Of a stretch of 6,187 nucleotides of DNA, positions 4,849 to 6,187 are shown piece by piece. Position numbers and translations under genes: made by a program. Each line of letters opens with the position of its first letter. The first letter of the stretch is position 1. A model generated the notes under the pieces. It made no database searches. It was given only the letters and a program-made list of their open reading frames with translations, and was not told the origin of the DNA. Origin of the DNA: Prevotellaceae bacterium (GTDB taxonomy: Bacteria; Bacteroidota; Bacteroidia; Bacteroidales; UBA932); assembly GCA_031267155.1 (NCBI GenBank), contig JAIRZR010000381.1, positions 1 to 6,187 of the forward strand, written 5' to 3'.

Positions 4849-5886
4849 ATGAGCTATTTGATTATACCCGAGGGTTACAGACCCTTTTTAAATCTCACGG
4901 AAACGGAAAAGGGGATTCAGAAAATAAAGGAGTTTTTTCAGCAGAATTTATCGTCGGAATTACGGCTTAGGAGAGTTACGGCTCCGCTTTTTGTCATGAA
5001 AAATACAGGCATCAACGACGATTTGAACGGAAGCGAGAGGGCTGTAAGTTTCCCTATCAAAGACATGAGCGATTCCAAGGCGGAAATTGTTCATTCCCTC
5101 GCCAAATGGAAACGTATGATACTGAAGGATTATCATATTGAAGACGGTTACGGGATTTATGCCGACATGAACGCTATCCGCGCCGACGAAGAACTGGGCA
5201 ACATGCATTCGCTGTACGTGGATCAGTGGGACTGGGAATTGAACATGAGTAATAAGTGCAGGGATATCTCATTTCTGAAAAATATCGTTACACGCATCTA
5301 TGCCGCCATGGTCCGTACGGAATACATGGTGTACGAGATGTTTCCGGCAATCAAACCCGTTCTTCCGGAGAGTATTCACTTTATCCATGCGGAGGAATTA
5401 TTGCAGAGATATCCTTCCCTGACGCCCAGGGAAAGGGAAGACGCAATCACCAAAATTTATGGCGCCGTGTTTATTACGGGTATCGGATGTAAACTGGGCA
5501 ACGGAGAAAAACACGATGGCAGAGCGCCGGACTACGACGACTGGTCAACACTGTCCGAAAACGGTTTACCCGGACTGAACGGGGATATTCTGGTATGGAA
5601 CGAAATCCTGAACCGTTCATTTGAAGTATCATCCATGGGTATCCGTGTGGACAGAGACGCTTTATTGAGACAATTGAAAATTACCGGTACCGAAAACCGA
5701 AAAGACTTGTATTTTCATAAACGCCTGCTGAATGGTGAACTTCCTCAAAGCATAGGAGGCGGCATCGGACAATCCCGTTTATGCATGTTCTATCTCCGTA
5801 AAGCGCATGTCGGAGAAATACAGGCCAGCATCTGGCCCGAACAGATGAGAGCGGACGCCGCAACTGCCGGTATTCCACTGATATGA
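4849..5886 (+). CDS. asnA: Aspartate--ammonia ligase (ammonia-dependent asparagine synthetase)
   Basis: A cytosolic enzyme that makes L-asparagine from L-aspartate, ammonia and ATP, releasing AMP and pyrophosphate through a beta-aspartyl-adenylate. At 345 residues it is slightly longer than the E. coli enzyme (about 330) and covers the full class II aminoacyl-tRNA-synthetase-like catalytic fold. Family landmarks are all present: GINDDLNGSERAVSF (54-68), VDQWDWE (124-130), HDGRAPDYDDW (222-232), and the ATP-binding motif-3-like GGGIGQSRLCM (303-313) followed by IWPEQMRAD. It is a single-gene unit with its own promoter and a 20-bp dyad in the promoter spacer. The leader before the ATG is A/T-rich with no Shine-Dalgarno, as usual in this phylum. 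The next gene is convergent, so asnA ends its transcription unit. Confidence 0.96.
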   Translation: MSYLIIPEGYRPFLNLTETEKGIQKIKEFFQQNLSSELRLRRVTAPLFVMKNTGINDDLNGSERAVSFPIKDMSDSKAEIVHSLAKWKRMILKDYHIEDGYGIYADMNAIRADEELGNMHSLYVDQWDWELNMSNKCRDISFLKNIVTRIYAAMVRTEYMVYEMFPAIKPVLPESIHFIHAEELLQRYPSLTPREREDAITKIYGAVFITGIGCKLGNGEKHDGRAPDYDDWSTLSENGLPGLNGDILVWNEILNRSFEVSSMGIRVDRDALLRQLKITGTENRKDLYFHKRLLNGELPQSIGGGIGQSRLCMFYLRKAHVGEIQASIWPEQMRADAATAGIPLI

Positions 5887-5890
5887 GGGG

Positions 5891-6009
5891 GAGTTAAAAA
5901 CTGAAAGTTGAATGGCGTTATTTAGTTATCCGCAGGACATTAATGTCAATAATGGAAGAATAGTTTACCTCCCGTCACAAGCCTTTCAAGGCTTACACGC
6001 GATAGCAAA
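5891..6009 (-). repeat. Intergenic repeat copy E, inverted relative to copy C
   Basis: This begins five bases after the asnA stop. Its plus strand follows the reverse complement of copy C (554-692) module by module: GAGTTAAAAACTGAAAG (one A/T-rich unit where copy C has two), TTGAATGGCGTT, a degenerate TCCGCAGGA in place of GCCCTACGGGC, CATTAATGTCAAT, TAGTTTACCTCC, the hairpin AAGCCTT-TC-AAGGCTT (5979-5994), and CACGCGATAGCAAA. It lies in the 3' untranslated region of asnA between convergent genes. A stem but no T-tract follows, so termination by this hairpin is not supported. Confidence 0.75.
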
Positions 6010-6050
6010 CATCACCTCCGAACATCTGTATCCGTATAACGGGATGCAAT

Positions 6051-6070
6051 AAAAAAACACGTCGCACGCC
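6051..6070 (-). terminator. Weak candidate terminator for the histidine kinase gene
   Basis: Read on the minus strand just after the kinase stop, GGGCGTGCGACGTG is followed by seven T residues (A-run at 6051-6057 on the plus strand). The stem is only 4-5 bp (GCGT with ACGT, one G-T pair, loop GCG), so the call rests mainly on the T-run and its position 6-25 nt after the stop codon. Confidence 0.3.
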
Positions 6071-6075
6071 CTTTT

Positions 6076-6187
6076 TCATCCATTATTTTTCTGCAGTTTA
6101 AACAGGAATTCCAGTCCTCCGCCGGCTTTATTTTTAGCCACGATTGTTCCCTTGTGGAATGCGACGGCGTTTTTCACGATAGACAGT
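6076..6187 (-). CDS. Sensor histidine kinase, C-terminal fragment (runs off the window)
   Basis: Only the last 36 residues and the stop (TCA at 6076-6078 on the plus strand) are inside the window. The visible start LSIVKNAVAFHKG is the end of the G2 box (GLGLSIV) of a HATPase_c domain. It is followed by the usual closing beta strands, TIVAKNKAGGGLEFLFKLQ, and a short polar tail NNG. The Gly-rich turn GGGLEF corresponds to the family's G-G-x-x-F segment. The gene is convergent with asnA. The sensor domain, phosphoacceptor His and partner response regulator lie outside the window, so signal and pathway are unknown. Confidence 0.8.
   Translation of the reverse strand, partial: LSIVKNAVAFHKGTIVAKNKAGGGLEFLFKLQKNNG

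Noticed and set aside
5979..5994. Intrinsic terminator for asnA
   Set aside because: The hairpin is present but is followed by ACACGCG with no T-run, and the same stem is part of the repeat family elsewhere.

Overview
The window looks like a chromosomal segment from a member of the Bacteroidota, most likely order Bacteroidales. Three things point there: two good matches to the Bacteroidota primary sigma-factor promoter (TTTG about 19 nt before TAnnTTTG), starts in A/T-rich leaders that mostly lack a Shine-Dalgarno sequence, and a PKD-like surface lipoprotein of a type common in gut Bacteroidales. The genus cannot be fixed from the sequence alone.

Layout. Positions 1-1186 hold no gene I can support. 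This stretch is packed with short hairpins, a 20-nt perfect palindrome, 14-nt tandem repeats, an IS/MITE-like remnant and several diverged copies of one modular intergenic repeat. Positions 1187-4701 carry three plus-strand genes: a MurG/UGT-like (GT-B) glycosyltransferase family protein (1187-2257); a lipoprotein with three PKD/Ig-like domains and a conserved C-terminal domain (2312-4039), with its own probable promoter overlapping the end of the first gene; and a HAD phosphatase of the phosphoglycolate phosphatase type (4039-4701), whose ATG shares one base with the lipoprotein stop. Positions 4702-4848 contain a strong promoter match with an unusual 20-bp dyad in its spacer. It drives asnA (4849-5886), ammonia-dependent asparagine synthetase. 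Positions 5887-6075 hold another copy of the intergenic repeat, inverted relative to the best upstream copy. A convergent minus-strand gene enters at the right edge; only the last 36 residues of a sensor histidine kinase are present.

How the genes fit together. The lipoprotein and phosphatase are probably co-transcribed and translationally coupled, but no pathway links them. The glycosyltransferase is probably a separate unit or a leaky upstream partner. asnA is a self-contained metabolic gene with its own regulated-looking promoter. None of the protein-coding genes forms an evident defence or mobile system. The most unusual content is non-coding: the hairpin-rich modular repeat family that sits on both sides of the four-gene block, and the dyad inside the asnA promoter.
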